From: Burkholderiaceae bacterium 26
Lineage (GTDB): Bacteria; Pseudomonadota; Gammaproteobacteria; Burkholderiales; Burkholderiaceae
DNA: 64,000 nucleotides
NCBI GenBank assembly: GCA_000955795.1
Contig: JYOB01000008.1
Location: 268,056-332,055, forward strand
Direction of reading: 5' to 3'
Positions 37,942 to 46,617 of this stretch are shown piece by piece (positions within the stretch are counted from its first letter, which is position 1; each line of letters opens with the position of its first letter). The position numbers were made by a program, and so were the translations under genes. The notes beneath the pieces were generated by a model. It had not been told where the DNA came from and did no database searches. It was given only the letters and a program-made list of their open reading frames with translations.

Positions 37942-39657
37942 TTAGGCCGTGGCGGCCACCGTCAACTTGAGTTCTTCGATCATGCGGTCGCGCATGACGA
38001 ACTTCTGCACCTTGCCCGTCACCGTCATCGGCATCTCGGTGACGAAGCGGATGTAGCGCGGGATCTTGTAGTGCGCGATCTGGCCCTGGCAGAACGTACG
38101 GATCTCATCCTCCGTGGCTTGCTGCCCCGGCTTGAGCACGATCCACGCGCAGACCTCTTCGCCGTACTTCGGGTCGGGCACGCCAAACACGTTGACGGCC
38201 TGCACCTTCGGATGCCGGAAGAGGAACTCTTCGATCTCGCGCGGGTAGACATTCTCGCCGCCGCGAATGAGCATGTCCTTCACGCGGCCGACGATGTTGC
38301 AGTAGCCCTCGGCATCGAACGTTGCCAGATCGCCCGTGCGCATCCAGCCATCGTGGATGGATTCGGCGGTCTTGGCCTCGTCGTCCCAGTAGCCGAGCAT
38401 GACCGAATAGCCCTTCGTGCACAGCTCGCCCTTCTCGCCCACGGGCACGACCTCTCCCGCGCCATCCACCAGCTTGACTTGCAGATGGGGCTGGATACGG
38501 CCGACGGTGGTCACACGCTTGTCGAGCGGGTCCGTTACGGCGCTCTGGAATGACACGGGGCTCGTCTCCGTCATGCCGTACGCGATGGTGACTTCGCGCA
38601 GGTTCAGCTCCGACACGACGCGCTTCATCACCTCGATGGGACACGGCGATCCGGCCATGATGCCGCCGCGCAGCGTCGATACATCAAAGCTCTTGAAGTC
38701 CGGATGATCGAGCTGCGCGATGAACATCGTCGGCACGCCGTGCAGTTGCGTGCAGCGTTCTTCCGCCACCGTGCGCAGCGTGGCCAGCGGGTCGAACGCC
38801 TCGCCCGGGAACACCATGCACGCGCCGGTGGCCGTGCAGGTGAGCACCGACATGACCATGCCGAAGCAGTGATACAGCGGCACGGGAATGCACAGCCGAT
38901 CGCCCTCTTGCAGGTTCATCGCCATGGCAACGAAGCGCGCGTTGTTGACGACGTTGACGTGCGTGAGCGTGGCACCCTTGGGCGCCCCGGTCGTGCCGCT
39001 AGTGAACTGAATGTTGATGGCGTCGTCGGGCGACAGCGTGGCCGTGATGGCATCCAGCGCATCAATGGGTACGCTTTTTCCACGCGCAATGACGTCGGCA
39101 AAGTTGAGCATGCCAGGCGTTTCGGCCTCGCCCATGCGAATGACCCAGCGCAGCGCCGGCAGCTTGGCGGCGTTCAATGCGCCGGGCTGCGCAGTCGCCA
39201 GTTCGGGCGCAAGCGTCTGCAGCATTTCCAGATAGCGCGAGGTCTTGAAGGCCTCGGCCGCCACGATGGCCTTGCACCCCACCTTGTTGAGCGCGTATTC
39301 CAGCTCCGACAGCCGATACGCCGGATTGATGTTGACGAGGATGAGCCCCAGGCGCGCTGTCGCGAACTGCGTGAGCACCCATTCGACGCGGTTGGGCGAC
39401 CAGATGCCGATGCGGTCGCCTCGCTCCAGCCCCAGCGCGTGCAGGCCGGCGGCCAGCGCATCGACCTGTTCGGCAAAGGCGCGCCACGTCCAGCGCACGT
39501 TCTGTTCGCGGAACACGACCGCCTCGTCGTCGGGACAGCGGCGTACTGTTTCCGCCAGCAATGCCGAGACCGTCACGTGTGCCAGCGGCACCGCCGTATC
39601 GCCCACCACATACGACGCACCGTTGCGCGGTCGCGCGTCGAAAACCTCACCAGCCAT
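37942..39657 (-). CDS. AMP-dependent acyl-CoA synthetase (fatty-acid--CoA ligase family)
   Basis: A 571-aa ANL-family ligase that activates a carboxylic acid to its CoA thioester through an acyl-AMP. The P-loop motif is [17 protein letters not shown] and the second motif YGMTETSP. Motif A5 is GWMRTGDLA, the hinge is [16 protein letters not shown], and the catalytic Lys is in [10 protein letters not shown] near the C-terminus. It resembles the medium/long-chain type used in beta-oxidation. GGAGGAG precedes the start at 39657. It is divergent from gntK and not linked to other beta-oxidation genes here, so its substrate stays open. Confidence 0.92.
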   Translation of the reverse strand: MAGEVFDARPRNGASYVVGDTAVPLAHVTVSALLAETVRRCPDDEAVVFREQNVRWTWRAFAEQVDALAAGLHALGLERGDRIGIWSPNRVEWVLTQFATARLGLILVNINPAYRLSELEYALNKVGCKAIVAAEAFKTSRYLEMLQTLAPELATAQPGALNAAKLPALRWVIRMGEAETPGMLNFADVIARGKSVPIDALDAITATLSPDDAINIQFTSGTTGAPKGATLTHVNVVNNARFVAMAMNLQEGDRLCIPVPLYHCFGMVMSVLTCTATGACMVFPGEAFDPLATLRTVAEERCTQLHGVPTMFIAQLDHPDFKSFDVSTLRGGIMAGSPCPIEVMKRVVSELNLREVTIAYGMTETSPVSFQSAVTDPLDKRVTTVGRIQPHLQVKLVDGAGEVVPVGEKGELCTKGYSVMLGYWDDEAKTAESIHDGWMRTGDLATFDAEGYCNIVGRVKDMLIRGGENVYPREIEEFLFRHPKVQAVNVFGVPDPKYGEEVCAWIVLKPGQQATEDEIRTFCQGQIAHYKIPRYIRFVTEMPMTVTGKVQKFVMRDRMIEELKLTVAATA

Positions 39658-39889
39658 GGATGTCTCCTCCAATCAACGTTGGCCTTTTTGGGGCCTTGTT
39701 CTGAATGATTTGTAACCGCTGCTTCCACCGCAATTTGACGCAGCTTGACGTATTTGGCAATCCGTTGCCGGACGAACAATGACGCGGAACAATTGCTGCG
39801 CTGCAGCAGCAAAAATCGGTAGACGCCGTCCTCAACGCGCTAACATGCCGGCCTGATGTTTTGCGCTTTCTTGCACGTAGGGAATGACG

Positions 39890-40399
39890 ATGATCGTAGT
39901 AGTGATGGGTGTTTCGGGTTGCGGCAAATCCACGGTGGGACAGAAGATTGCCGAGCGGCTGGGCTGCGCTTTCCGTGATGGCGACGAGTTCCACTCCGAG
40001 GCCAACCGCGCCAAGATGCACGCCGGCATTCCCCTGAACGACGACGACCGCAAACCCTGGCTCGAATCCATCCGCGCCTACATGGACGAGAAGACGAGCA
40101 CCGGACAATCGCTGGTGGTTGCCTGCTCCGCTCTCAAGCAGCGCTACCGCGACGTGCTGCGCGGCCCCGCCGGCAACGCCGAGTTCGTCTATCTGAAGGG
40201 CGACTTCGATCTGCTGCAAAGCCGTCTCGCCGCTCGGACAGACCACTTCTTCAACCCGAACCTGCTGCGCAGCCAGTTCGAGGCGCTGGAAGAGCCCACC
40301 GACGCCGTCATCGTCGACATCGCGCTGCCGCCCGAAGCCATCGTCGACCAGGCTGTCACGCAACTGCAGGCACGCGCCGCGCACCGCCCGGCCGCCTGA
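39890..40399 (+). CDS. gntK: gluconokinase
   Basis: A 169-aa GntK/IdnK-type kinase that phosphorylates gluconate to 6-phosphogluconate. It shows the P-loop MGVSGCGKST at the N-terminus, the gluconate-binding FRDGDEFHSEANRAKMHAGIPLNDDDRKPWL, ACSALKQRYRDVLR, and RTDHFFNPNLLRSQFEALEEP. I use ATG 39890 because AGGGA lies six bases before it; the ATG at 39884 directly abuts that ribosome site. No gluconate transporter is adjacent. It is convergent with the HExxH protein gene (19 bp gap). Confidence 0.95.
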   Translation: MIVVVMGVSGCGKSTVGQKIAERLGCAFRDGDEFHSEANRAKMHAGIPLNDDDRKPWLESIRAYMDEKTSTGQSLVVACSALKQRYRDVLRGPAGNAEFVYLKGDFDLLQSRLAARTDHFFNPNLLRSQFEALEEPTDAVIVDIALPPEAIVDQAVTQLQARAAHRPAA

Positions 40400-40418
40400 A
40401 CTTGCACGTGTTCGCGCG

Positions 40419-41213
40419 CTAGCTGCGCGTGAGTTGTTGCAATACGGCCTGCACCTCGCCGTTGCACACGCGACTCATGCGCTCCTGCTCACGCGGCGTA
40501 TCGATCTGCTCGTGCGCCTGGAGGCCCAGTTCGATCAGCGATTGCGCACGCGGCAGCCAATGACGCGTGAGCGCTGCCTGCAAATCTGCGGCAATGCGGT
40601 CTGGGTCTCCAAAGTAGAGCCGGCCGCCGTATTCGCTCTCGATTTCCTTGCGGATCACCTCGGCGGCGTGCGGCAGCACCGCCCGGTTGACGGCCACATG
40701 CCGCAACTCATGCTCGCGGATGGCGTTGTACGCGCACGTGCCCGGCGCAAATTCGCGCGCCACCGTCACCCGAAAGTTGTTCAGCACCAGCTCCACCGAG
40801 ATGGACGGCCGCAGGCAGGTCGTAGGCGGCTGCGTGGCGATGGCCATGTAGCGACTGTTGACGTCGAAGCGCGCCAGCAGCGTCGCGTACGTCTTGCCCA
40901 GCACGCGGGCTGAGCGATCGTACGGCGGCGCCTCGGCGGTGAGTTGACTGACCGAGCGGTCATTGGAGAAAGACAGCGGCGTTTCAGTGGCCCGCACCTC
41001 CACGCGCATCGGCCCGAGCGCCTGGTCGCACGCCTTGAGCCAGTGCGATTTGTTGGCATTGAAGGCGGGGCCGCCCGCAGTGCCTGTCGCGGCGGCGACG
41101 TTTTCGATCGGCGCAAAACGCACATCCGCCAGCCTCAGCCGATGCAGCCGACTCCACTGCCAAGCGCCGGCCGCCACGGCCAGCACCAACCCAAATACCA
41201 CCACCCGACGCAT
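40419..41213 (-). CDS. exported HExxH protein (putative metallopeptidase, DUF922-like)
   Basis: A 264-aa protein with one N-terminal hydrophobic helix (RRVVVFGLVLAVAAGAW), likely a signal anchor. The metal-binding HELRH motif is at about residues 168-172 (AIREHELRHVAVN), preceded by a Cys pair (about C133 and C160). The layout resembles DUF922-type putative zinc proteases, but the third ligand cannot be assigned. It probably works in the periplasm. The gene is about 57 bases downstream of an alpha/beta-hydrolase gene on the same strand. Confidence 0.75.
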   Translation of the reverse strand: MRRVVVFGLVLAVAAGAWQWSRLHRLRLADVRFAPIENVAAATGTAGGPAFNANKSHWLKACDQALGPMRVEVRATETPLSFSNDRSVSQLTAEAPPYDRSARVLGKTYATLLARFDVNSRYMAIATQPPTTCLRPSISVELVLNNFRVTVAREFAPGTCAYNAIREHELRHVAVNRAVLPHAAEVIRKEIESEYGGRLYFGDPDRIAADLQAALTRHWLPRAQSLIELGLQAHEQIDTPREQERMSRVCNGEVQAVLQQLTRS

Positions 41214-41270
41214 ACTGGGCTCCCCGTTTGCGCATCCCGACCGGGCTACGCTGGGGCGCCGCAGGTCGGG

Positions 41271-42242
41271 TCATGCCGGTGTCAGTGCCACCGGTTCTCG
41301 GTTCTCATGTTGGGCGGCAACGAGTCGTCTGATCTGCTCGCCCGATCGTTTGAGCGCTACGCGCGCCTCTGGAAGGAAAGGATAGAAGATCGGCCAGACG
41401 TGCGGAAGCCGCCGCCCCATTTCTACCGAAACGGATACCCCGGCCGCCCGCGCGCGCTCGGCCATTCGGAGGGTATCGTCGCGCAGTACTTCGCTGGTGC
41501 TGACATAGCAATGCAGCGGGGGCAGGCCCGTGAAATCGGCATATAACGGCGAGGCGAGCGGATGGTCCGTCGGGGCGCCCGAATCGCCGAGGTATAACGC
41601 CGCGCCGTGCGCCATCCACGCGCCGCGAAACATCACGTCGGACTCATCGTTATCGATCAGGCTCTGGCCGGTGGCGGCCAGGTCCGTCCACGGCGAATAC
41701 AGCACCGCGCCGGCCGGCAGCGGGTTAGCCGCATCGCGCAAGGCCACCAGCAGCGCCAACGCCAGCCCGCCGCCCGCGGAATCGCCGGCCACCACAATGC
41801 GCGATGGCGTCACGCCCTGCGCCAGCAGCGTGCGATACGTAAAGAGCGCATCTTCCACCGGCGCTGGAAACGGATGTTCAGGTGCCAGTCGGTAGTCCGG
41901 TACGCACACGCGGGCCCGCGCATGCGTGGCGAGGCCAATGGTGATCGGGCGATGTGTGCGCGGGCTGCAGAAAAAGTAACCGCCGCCATGCAGATAAAGG
42001 ACGACGGGCGCGTCGTCATGCAGGTCCGGATCAGCGGGTTCGATCCATTCGCCGGTAAGGCCGTCGCCGTTGATACCCTTGGCCGGCACGATGCGCCAAT
42101 CCGGCGGCAATTCCACCGGTGAAGGCATCTTGCGCTTCTCGGCATGCAGGCGCGTGGCGATGGGATCGAAGGGCTCCCGCTCGGTCGGCTTCTTGACCTG
42201 GTTGCGCACCATCCTCGAGACGACCCAGTTCTGCCAGCTCAT
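41271..42242 (-). CDS. alpha/beta hydrolase, hormone-sensitive-lipase family esterase
   Basis: A 323-aa esterase of family IV. The oxyanion-hole motif HGGG is at residues 85-88 and the nucleophile S155 in GDSAGG. The acid is D255 or D256 (SEVLRDDTL) and the catalytic histidine H281 (LPHVWPIF). Such cytoplasmic enzymes hydrolyse short- to medium-chain esters. The start at 42242 (MSWQNWVVSRMVRNQ) leaves a cap region of about 50 residues, usual for the family. No operon partner identifies its substrate. Confidence 0.9.
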   Translation of the reverse strand: MSWQNWVVSRMVRNQVKKPTEREPFDPIATRLHAEKRKMPSPVELPPDWRIVPAKGINGDGLTGEWIEPADPDLHDDAPVVLYLHGGGYFFCSPRTHRPITIGLATHARARVCVPDYRLAPEHPFPAPVEDALFTYRTLLAQGVTPSRIVVAGDSAGGGLALALLVALRDAANPLPAGAVLYSPWTDLAATGQSLIDNDESDVMFRGAWMAHGAALYLGDSGAPTDHPLASPLYADFTGLPPLHCYVSTSEVLRDDTLRMAERARAAGVSVSVEMGRRLPHVWPIFYPFLPEARVALKRSGEQIRRLVAAQHENREPVALTPA

Positions 42243-42405
42243 CGCGCAACCCTCCGCCGCAAAGTCCCAGCCTAGCGAGGAAGCGCTGCCCAGACAATCG
42301 GTTCACACCCTGCTGGAACGCGAGTGTCCCCATACGACAACGCCGTCTCTCAAGCCGTAGCAGCAAGCCTGCTCAGGGCATCGCAGCCTCTGTCCCACTG
42401 GGCCA

Positions 42406-42518
42406 ATGGGCGACGCCATCAAGCACGGCGAGCTGATCGTCACCGACAGCCGCGCCCCGGCTATGCAGCGCGCGCCAAGGACTGGCCCAAGGGCGACAAG
42501 CCGAAAGACGCGCGCTGA
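42406..42518 (+). pseudogene. possible frameshifted small gene
   Basis: From ATG 42406 one frame reads MGDAIKHGELIVTDSR with strong GC-ending codons. After a C-run near 42455-42458 the coding-like signal moves to another frame (GYAARAKDWPKGDKPKDAR, stop 42516-42518). One inserted base would join them into a charged peptide of about 38 residues. No homologue is recognised; it could be chance. Confidence 0.25.
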
Positions 42519-42535
42519 GCGCCTCCCGCCAAAAA

Positions 42536-42575
42536 AGCAAAAAGCCTGCGACGCAACCGCCGCAGGCTTTTTGCT
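42536..42575 (-). terminator. strong terminator after the CsgG-like gene
   Basis: A perfect 15-bp stem (AGCAAAAAGCCTGCG with its complement) and a 10-base loop have T-runs on both sides, so it can work in both directions. It lies 54 bases past the CsgG-like stop. Confidence 0.88.
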
Positions 42576-42628
42576 TTCGCACCTCTAGGCGCTGAACGCC
42601 CTTTCAGTGCGGGTCCGGTTCAACCCGA

Positions 42629-43462
42629 TCAGTTGACCTTGAGCTGACCGCCACGGCCCAGGCCGCCCTTGACGTCCTGCGCCTTGTAACTGCGCAGCGC
42701 GACGACCATCTTGTTCCACGCGTCGATAAAGGCGACCACCGTGGCCTTGCCTTCCGGCGTGCTGGAGAAACCTGCCAGACCGCCGCCCACGCCACCGCCA
42801 AAGCCGGCCAGCACGGCGCCGTAGTTCGTGGCGGTCGAGCTGCCTTCGGCGGCTGCGATCTGCACGGCCGAGCGCACGTCGAACAGGGTCAGCGTCACGA
42901 CCGAAGCCTTCGACCTCACGCTGCCGGCCAACGCGGCGATGGCGCTGTTGCCCAGCAGGCCGCCCACGGCACCCGCCACACCGCCGATCGGCGAGTCGTT
43001 GATGATGATCTGCGGCTCCATGTAATAGTCAGCCGCCACGCGTTGGCCCTTCTGCTGCTTGGAGCCTGCACGGTATTCACCGGAGTTGCGCTGCAGATCG
43101 GTGATGCGCGACAGGCGTGCGTCGGTCTTCTGGTTGCCGATCGACGTGATCACGAAGCAGTTCGATTGCTGCACGGCCATGCGCAGCAGGGGGTCGATGG
43201 TCGTCACCTTGGTGGCGCTGCCAAACTGGCCGTACCAGTCGGCATTGCGGCCATCATCCATGGCGATGGTGCCCAGCGGCGAGGCGCAGCGCTCGAGCGT
43301 CGGGTCTGCACCCACGCTGGAGCCGCCGGCCGCAGCACCGCTCACGCCGGCGTTCTGGCCGCCCGGCGTCACCATGCCGCCGCCAGCGCACGCAGCCAGG
43401 GAAGAGATGATCAGTGCCACGCCTGCGGCCTTGGCAGTGCGGCTGAGAAGATTGGTTTTCAT
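42629..43462 (-). CDS. CsgG/HfaB-family lipoprotein
   Basis: A 277-aa lipoprotein with lipobox SLAAC (Cys25) after a classical signal. The body matches CsgG/HfaB-type proteins: AVQQSNCFVITSIGNQKTDARLSRITD, an acquired YYMEPQIIIND strand, a Gly-rich hydrophobic helix-like stretch (about 155-180), VVTLTLFDVRSAVQIAAAEGS, and a C-terminal helix (AFIDAWNKMVVALRSY). CsgG forms the curli export pore and HfaB anchors a holdfast amyloid; relatives without curli genes are widespread and of unknown role. No csgA/B/E/F genes are next to it. It lies 153 bases after a Sel1-repeat lipoprotein gene on the same strand, with a strong terminator after it. Confidence 0.82.
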   Translation of the reverse strand: MKTNLLSRTAKAAGVALIISSLAACAGGGMVTPGGQNAGVSGAAAGGSSVGADPTLERCASPLGTIAMDDGRNADWYGQFGSATKVTTIDPLLRMAVQQSNCFVITSIGNQKTDARLSRITDLQRNSGEYRAGSKQQKGQRVAADYYMEPQIIINDSPIGGVAGAVGGLLGNSAIAALAGSVRSKASVVTLTLFDVRSAVQIAAAEGSSTATNYGAVLAGFGGGVGGGLAGFSSTPEGKATVVAFIDAWNKMVVALRSYKAQDVKGGLGRGGQLKVN

Positions 43463-43615
43463 ATTGTTGTGTGGCTCACATTGAGTCGATGTTCGGCTTA
43501 TGCGTCCTGCGACTCAATAAGCCCCCCTTGATCAGGCGTGCGGGTTGTGCAACAGGCTTTCCCCCTCCCCGAACGGCCTTGAAACGCTTTGAAACGGATG
43601 ACTGCGGCGCCTCTC

Positions 43616-44197
43616 TCAGTACCAGTACCAGCTCGTCTGGCGCCAAACGCCGAGGTACGGATAACCCGAATACCAATAGCCGTAGTAAGTGCTGCGCCAT
43701 TGCGCGCGCCACTTGTAGTCGTCTTCGTCAGATTTCTTGGCCGCACGTGCCTGCTCAAGCAGCTTCTTCGATTCCTTGTCGCCGCGGCTCACGGCAATCG
43801 AGAGCCATTTTTCGGCTTCGCGCGGGTCCGAGCCCATATCTTCCAGCCCGAACAGATAGAACGCACCAAGCGCCTTTTGCGCCTGCAGGTTGCCGTGCTC
43901 GGCAGCCTCGCGCATCCAGTTCAGAGCCTGGTAGCTATCCTGGCGGACGCCGTCGCCGCGGAAATAGCGCAGGCCCAGGTCGTAGGCGGCTTTGGGCTCT
44001 CGCTTGGCAACTTCCTTGAGTGCGGCAATGCGCGGATCTTCGTCGGGGATGTTTGCCTGATCAAACGCCACCTGGGCTTTCGGCCGATCGGCACAGCCGC
44101 GGTCATCGCACACCCGCACCACATCGCTGGGCGGCTGCGGCTGGGCACACGCTGCCAGCAGTGACACGACCCCCAACATCAGCAAACGATTCCGCAT
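43616..44197 (-). CDS. Sel1-repeat lipoprotein
   Basis: A 193-aa lipoprotein with lipobox LLAAC (Cys17). About three Sel1/TPR-like repeats follow (AAYDLGLRYFRGDGVRQDSYQAL, AAEHGNLQAQKALGAFYLFG, EAEKWLSIAVSRGDKESKKLLEQA). The C-terminus is Tyr/Trp-rich (WRSTYYGYWYSGYPYLGVW). Sel1 repeats mediate protein contacts. The start at 44197 fits the signal peptide. The gene is divergent from a TetR gene and precedes the CsgG-like gene, with which it may form an outer-membrane module. A TetR-type palindrome lies in the shared upstream region. Confidence 0.85.
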   Translation of the reverse strand: MRNRLLMLGVVSLLAACAQPQPPSDVVRVCDDRGCADRPKAQVAFDQANIPDEDPRIAALKEVAKREPKAAYDLGLRYFRGDGVRQDSYQALNWMREAAEHGNLQAQKALGAFYLFGLEDMGSDPREAEKWLSIAVSRGDKESKKLLEQARAAKKSDEDDYKWRAQWRSTYYGYWYSGYPYLGVWRQTSWYWY

Positions 44198-44526
44198 TCG
44201 CCTGACCCTTTCTTTTATTGTTGCTGTTGATCGAGAGAAACTCCGCTGACAGCCAGGTCGGTGCCGGTCGTTTTTGCGATCCCGTTCGCAAAACCGGCGC
44301 CGCCAGATCGGCTGCGCAACGCTTTCTCTTCCGCGCCCCCGCTGGATTTGCGGGCACATGATATAGATCGGTCTACTTTAGCGGGAAGCGTGTGCCGTTG
44401 TGTTATCAAAGCGTAAAGCTGACGCGACAACAACACCCTGCAACCGACCGTTTTCGGGGCAAGCCCCCAAAGGTCGCAACAAGGGCCCGATGCTAAGATG
44501 CAGCTCGCCAATCAAGAGAGGTAGCA
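44198..44526. other. divergent promoter region between Sel1 lipoprotein and TetR genes
   Basis: About 330 bases without a gene. It contains an imperfect palindrome at 44364-44375 of the kind bound by TetR regulators and otherwise no clear coding or structural signal. Confidence 0.55.
44364..44375. promoter_or_regulatory. imperfect TetR-type operator
   Basis: TAGATCGGTCTA is symmetric except at one base pair, resembling TAGACC-type sites used by several TetR proteins. It sits 151 bases before the TetR start and 166 bases before the Sel1 lipoprotein start, so it could control both. Confidence 0.4.
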
Positions 44527-45105
44527 ATGCGCGCAAGCAAGCGCCAACAGGTGGTGGACAAGGCCGGCGAGCTGTTTTCCAAGCACGGCTTTCACCCCGT
44601 GGGCGTCGATTGGATCATCGACGAGTCCGGCGTCGCTCGGATGACGCTGTACCGGCACTTTGCCGGCAAGGAAGATCTGATCAAGGAAGTGCTGGAGCAG
44701 CGCTATACCTTCGTCATGGGCAGCATTGCCGAAAAGCTCAGCCCCATGCACGACGTCACCTCCCGCCTCAAGGGCATCTTCGAGTGGTACGGCGCATGGT
44801 TCCGCACTCCCGAATTTGCAGGCTGCCTGTTCGAGCGCGCGCTGGCTGAGTTTGGCGCCACCTGCCCCAAGGTGACCGACGTGGCGGTACGCTACCGCGA
44901 CGATCTGCTCGCAATGATGGAAACGCTGCTCAAGGATGTGGTGCCCGCCAATACGGCGCGGCAGCTTGCGGGCGTGTACGTGATGCTGCTATCGGGTGCC
45001 ACGGCCGATGCGCGCGCGATTGGCGATCCGTCCGCCGCGTCACAGGCCTGGCACGCCGCAGAAACCCTTCTGAACCAGGCCCGGGCCGCCACCGAAGCGG
45101 TCTGA
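44527..45105 (+). CDS. TetR-family transcriptional regulator
   Basis: A 192-aa regulator. The DNA-binding domain is seen in RQQVVDKAGELFSKHGFHPVGVDWIIDESGVARMTLYRHFAGKEDLI in outline, with the recognition helix near residues 36-45. The ligand domain contains FRTPEFAGCLFERALAEF, a segment found in a common subgroup of these regulators. The ribosome site GAGAGGTAGCA precedes the start. It is divergent from the Sel1/CsgG-like lipoprotein genes and convergent with the glycosyltransferase gene; the divergent pair is its most likely target. The ligand is unknown. Confidence 0.9.
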   Translation: MRASKRQQVVDKAGELFSKHGFHPVGVDWIIDESGVARMTLYRHFAGKEDLIKEVLEQRYTFVMGSIAEKLSPMHDVTSRLKGIFEWYGAWFRTPEFAGCLFERALAEFGATCPKVTDVAVRYRDDLLAMMETLLKDVVPANTARQLAGVYVMLLSGATADARAIGDPSAASQAWHAAETLLNQARAATEAV

Positions 45106-45120
45106 TCCGGCCGCCGCAAG

Positions 45121-45891
45121 CTACCAGCCGCGCTGCACCCGCCGCGCAATCATCGAGGGCAAGCGCAGCATGCCCTCAGCCGCCAGGCGTAGATGCATCC
45201 CGACCAGCAGGATGTTGTCGCGCAGATACCGGAAATGCGACACACCGCCCTCGTGCGCGCGGAAGTAGCGCACCGGCGCTGCAAGCCGGACCGGGCGCAC
45301 GCCCGCCCAGCACAGGCGCACCGCCGCTTCCGGGTCAAAATCAAAACCGCGCATCCATATGTGCCGGCGCATGATCTCGGCCAGCGGTGCAATCGGATAG
45401 ACGCGAAAGCCGAACAACGTATCGCCAATACCGGCCCACAGGGTCTCGATGTCTGCGCAGCCATTGGACAGGCGCCGGCCGTGCACGCGTATCTGCGGCG
45501 CCGTTGCGTCGAACACCGGCTGGCCGAGGATCATCGCGTCGGGCGCAGCCTGCGAGGCCGCCATGAATTCGGGGATCAGGTTGGCGGGATGCTGCCCATC
45601 GGCATCCATGGTCAGCACGTAGGTAAAGCCCGCCGCGGCAGCAGCTTCCAGCCCGGCCAGCACAGCCACGCCCTTGCCGCGATTGCGCGGCAGCACGATC
45701 ACGCGCAGCCCTGGGTCTTGCGCAGCCATGGCCTGCAGGCGTTCGGTGCTGCCGTCGGTGCTGCCGTCGTCCACCACCCAGACCGGGTTCCACTGCGCGC
45801 GCGCACTGCGCACGGTGTCGTCAACCTTGGGGCCAGGGTTGTAGCTTGGAATCAGAACGAGGTGCGAAGTTGAAGCGCCGGTCATCGGCAT
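45121..45891 (-). CDS. family 2 glycosyltransferase of the aryl-polyene-like cluster
   Basis: A 256-aa GT-A fold transferase with VVDDGSTDGS at residues 39-48, NRGKGVAVLAGLEAA, and the metal-binding DADGQHP at 96-102. The C-terminal FDFDPEAAVRLCWAGVRP is typical of polyprenol- or polyketide-linked GT2 enzymes. It would add a sugar to a lipid or polyene acceptor on the cytoplasmic side. It follows the acyl carrier protein gene by 54 bases; GT2 enzymes next to an ACP, a COG4648 protein and an acyltransferase are standard parts of aryl-polyene/xanthomonadin-type clusters. Confidence 0.88.
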   Translation of the reverse strand: MPMTGASTSHLVLIPSYNPGPKVDDTVRSARAQWNPVWVVDDGSTDGSTERLQAMAAQDPGLRVIVLPRNRGKGVAVLAGLEAAAAAGFTYVLTMDADGQHPANLIPEFMAASQAAPDAMILGQPVFDATAPQIRVHGRRLSNGCADIETLWAGIGDTLFGFRVYPIAPLAEIMRRHIWMRGFDFDPEAAVRLCWAGVRPVRLAAPVRYFRAHEGGVSHFRYLRDNILLVGMHLRLAAEGMLRLPSMIARRVQRGW

Positions 45892-45945
45892 GGCGTCGGT
45901 CCGGCCAAACGTTGAAAGCGGAATGCGTCGGGCGCTGGCGCGAGC

Positions 45946-46206
45946 CTATCGCGTGCGGTGTTCTGCCACGTAGGCCGCGAGCGAGCCCAGCGAGGCGAAG
46001 ATTTTCTGATTATCGGGATCGCCCGAGCGCAGCTCGAAGCCGTATTTCTTGGAGATCAGCAGCGCAACTTCGAGGATATCAATGGAATCGAGCCCGAACC
46101 CTTCGCCATACAGCGGTGTGTCGGCGGTCAGGGCATCGAGTTGAATGTCTTCGAGATTCAGTTCGCCGATCATGAGCGCGGCGAGCTCTTTTTCCAGGTC
46201 GTTCAT
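45946..46206 (-). CDS. acyl carrier protein
   Basis: An 86-aa carrier protein with the phosphopantetheine serine S41 in GFGLDSIDILEV. Helices flank it (LEKELAALMIGELNLEDI at the N-terminus and SLAAYVAEHR at the end), the usual ACP size and layout. The start at 46206 (MNDLEKEL) is chosen; upstream codons to 46221 are unsupported. It would carry the growing polyene for the ketosynthase, ligase and dehydratases encoded divergently from 46618. Typical aryl-polyene clusters have two ACPs; only one is seen here. Confidence 0.92.
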   Translation of the reverse strand: MNDLEKELAALMIGELNLEDIQLDALTADTPLYGEGFGLDSIDILEVALLISKKYGFELRSGDPDNQKIFASLGSLAAYVAEHRTR

Positions 46207-46617
46207 CGGTCTTGCAACCACAGGCGGCGTGCAGCGGGGATTGCGGCCAGAGCCAACGACGTTCTCCTTGCCCGAAGCCCCTGCCTTGTCCAGCCCAGCC
46301 TGTGAAGGGGGTCGTTTAAGCTACGCGGATTCTAGACGAAGGGTTACACCCCGTATAGCGCGAAACCGTGACAAAGACCGCATATCGCGGCGCCTGCCCA
46401 AAGTGACGCAAACGATTCAACGGCTTGTGTGGCGCCGCAAAGCGGTAAGGGGCGCGACAGCAGCGCCAGCCAGCGGCCGTACATCCGGTTACAAACACGC
46501 CGCTGCCGGATCGGGCGAGACCGGCCCAGGGCCCTAGAATGTGCTCCGCCCCACGATGAAACTGCCCGCCTCACCGACGATAACCATGCAGTGCCGCTCC
46601 TCCCACCCTGCTCTGCC
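46207..46617. other. divergent control region of the aryl-polyene-like cluster
   Basis: About 410 bases without a convincing gene. TAGAAT hexamers (five of six -10 matches) occur on the plus strand at 46535-46540 and on the minus strand at 46334-46329, but neither has a good -35. A 24-codon frame from 46556 overlaps the first plus-strand gene start and lacks a ribosome site. Confidence 0.45.

Larger units (their letters stand above)
42243..42628. other. intergenic region with terminator and possible gene remnant
   Basis: About 385 bases between two minus-strand genes. It contains a strong bidirectional-type terminator (42536-42575) and a short plus-strand segment with coding-like codon use broken by a frameshift (42406-42518). 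Nothing else is evident. Confidence 0.6.

Noticed and set aside
41221..41270. GC-rich inverted motifs before the HExxH protein gene
   Set aside because: Stems are short and imperfect, with no U-run; not supported as a terminator.
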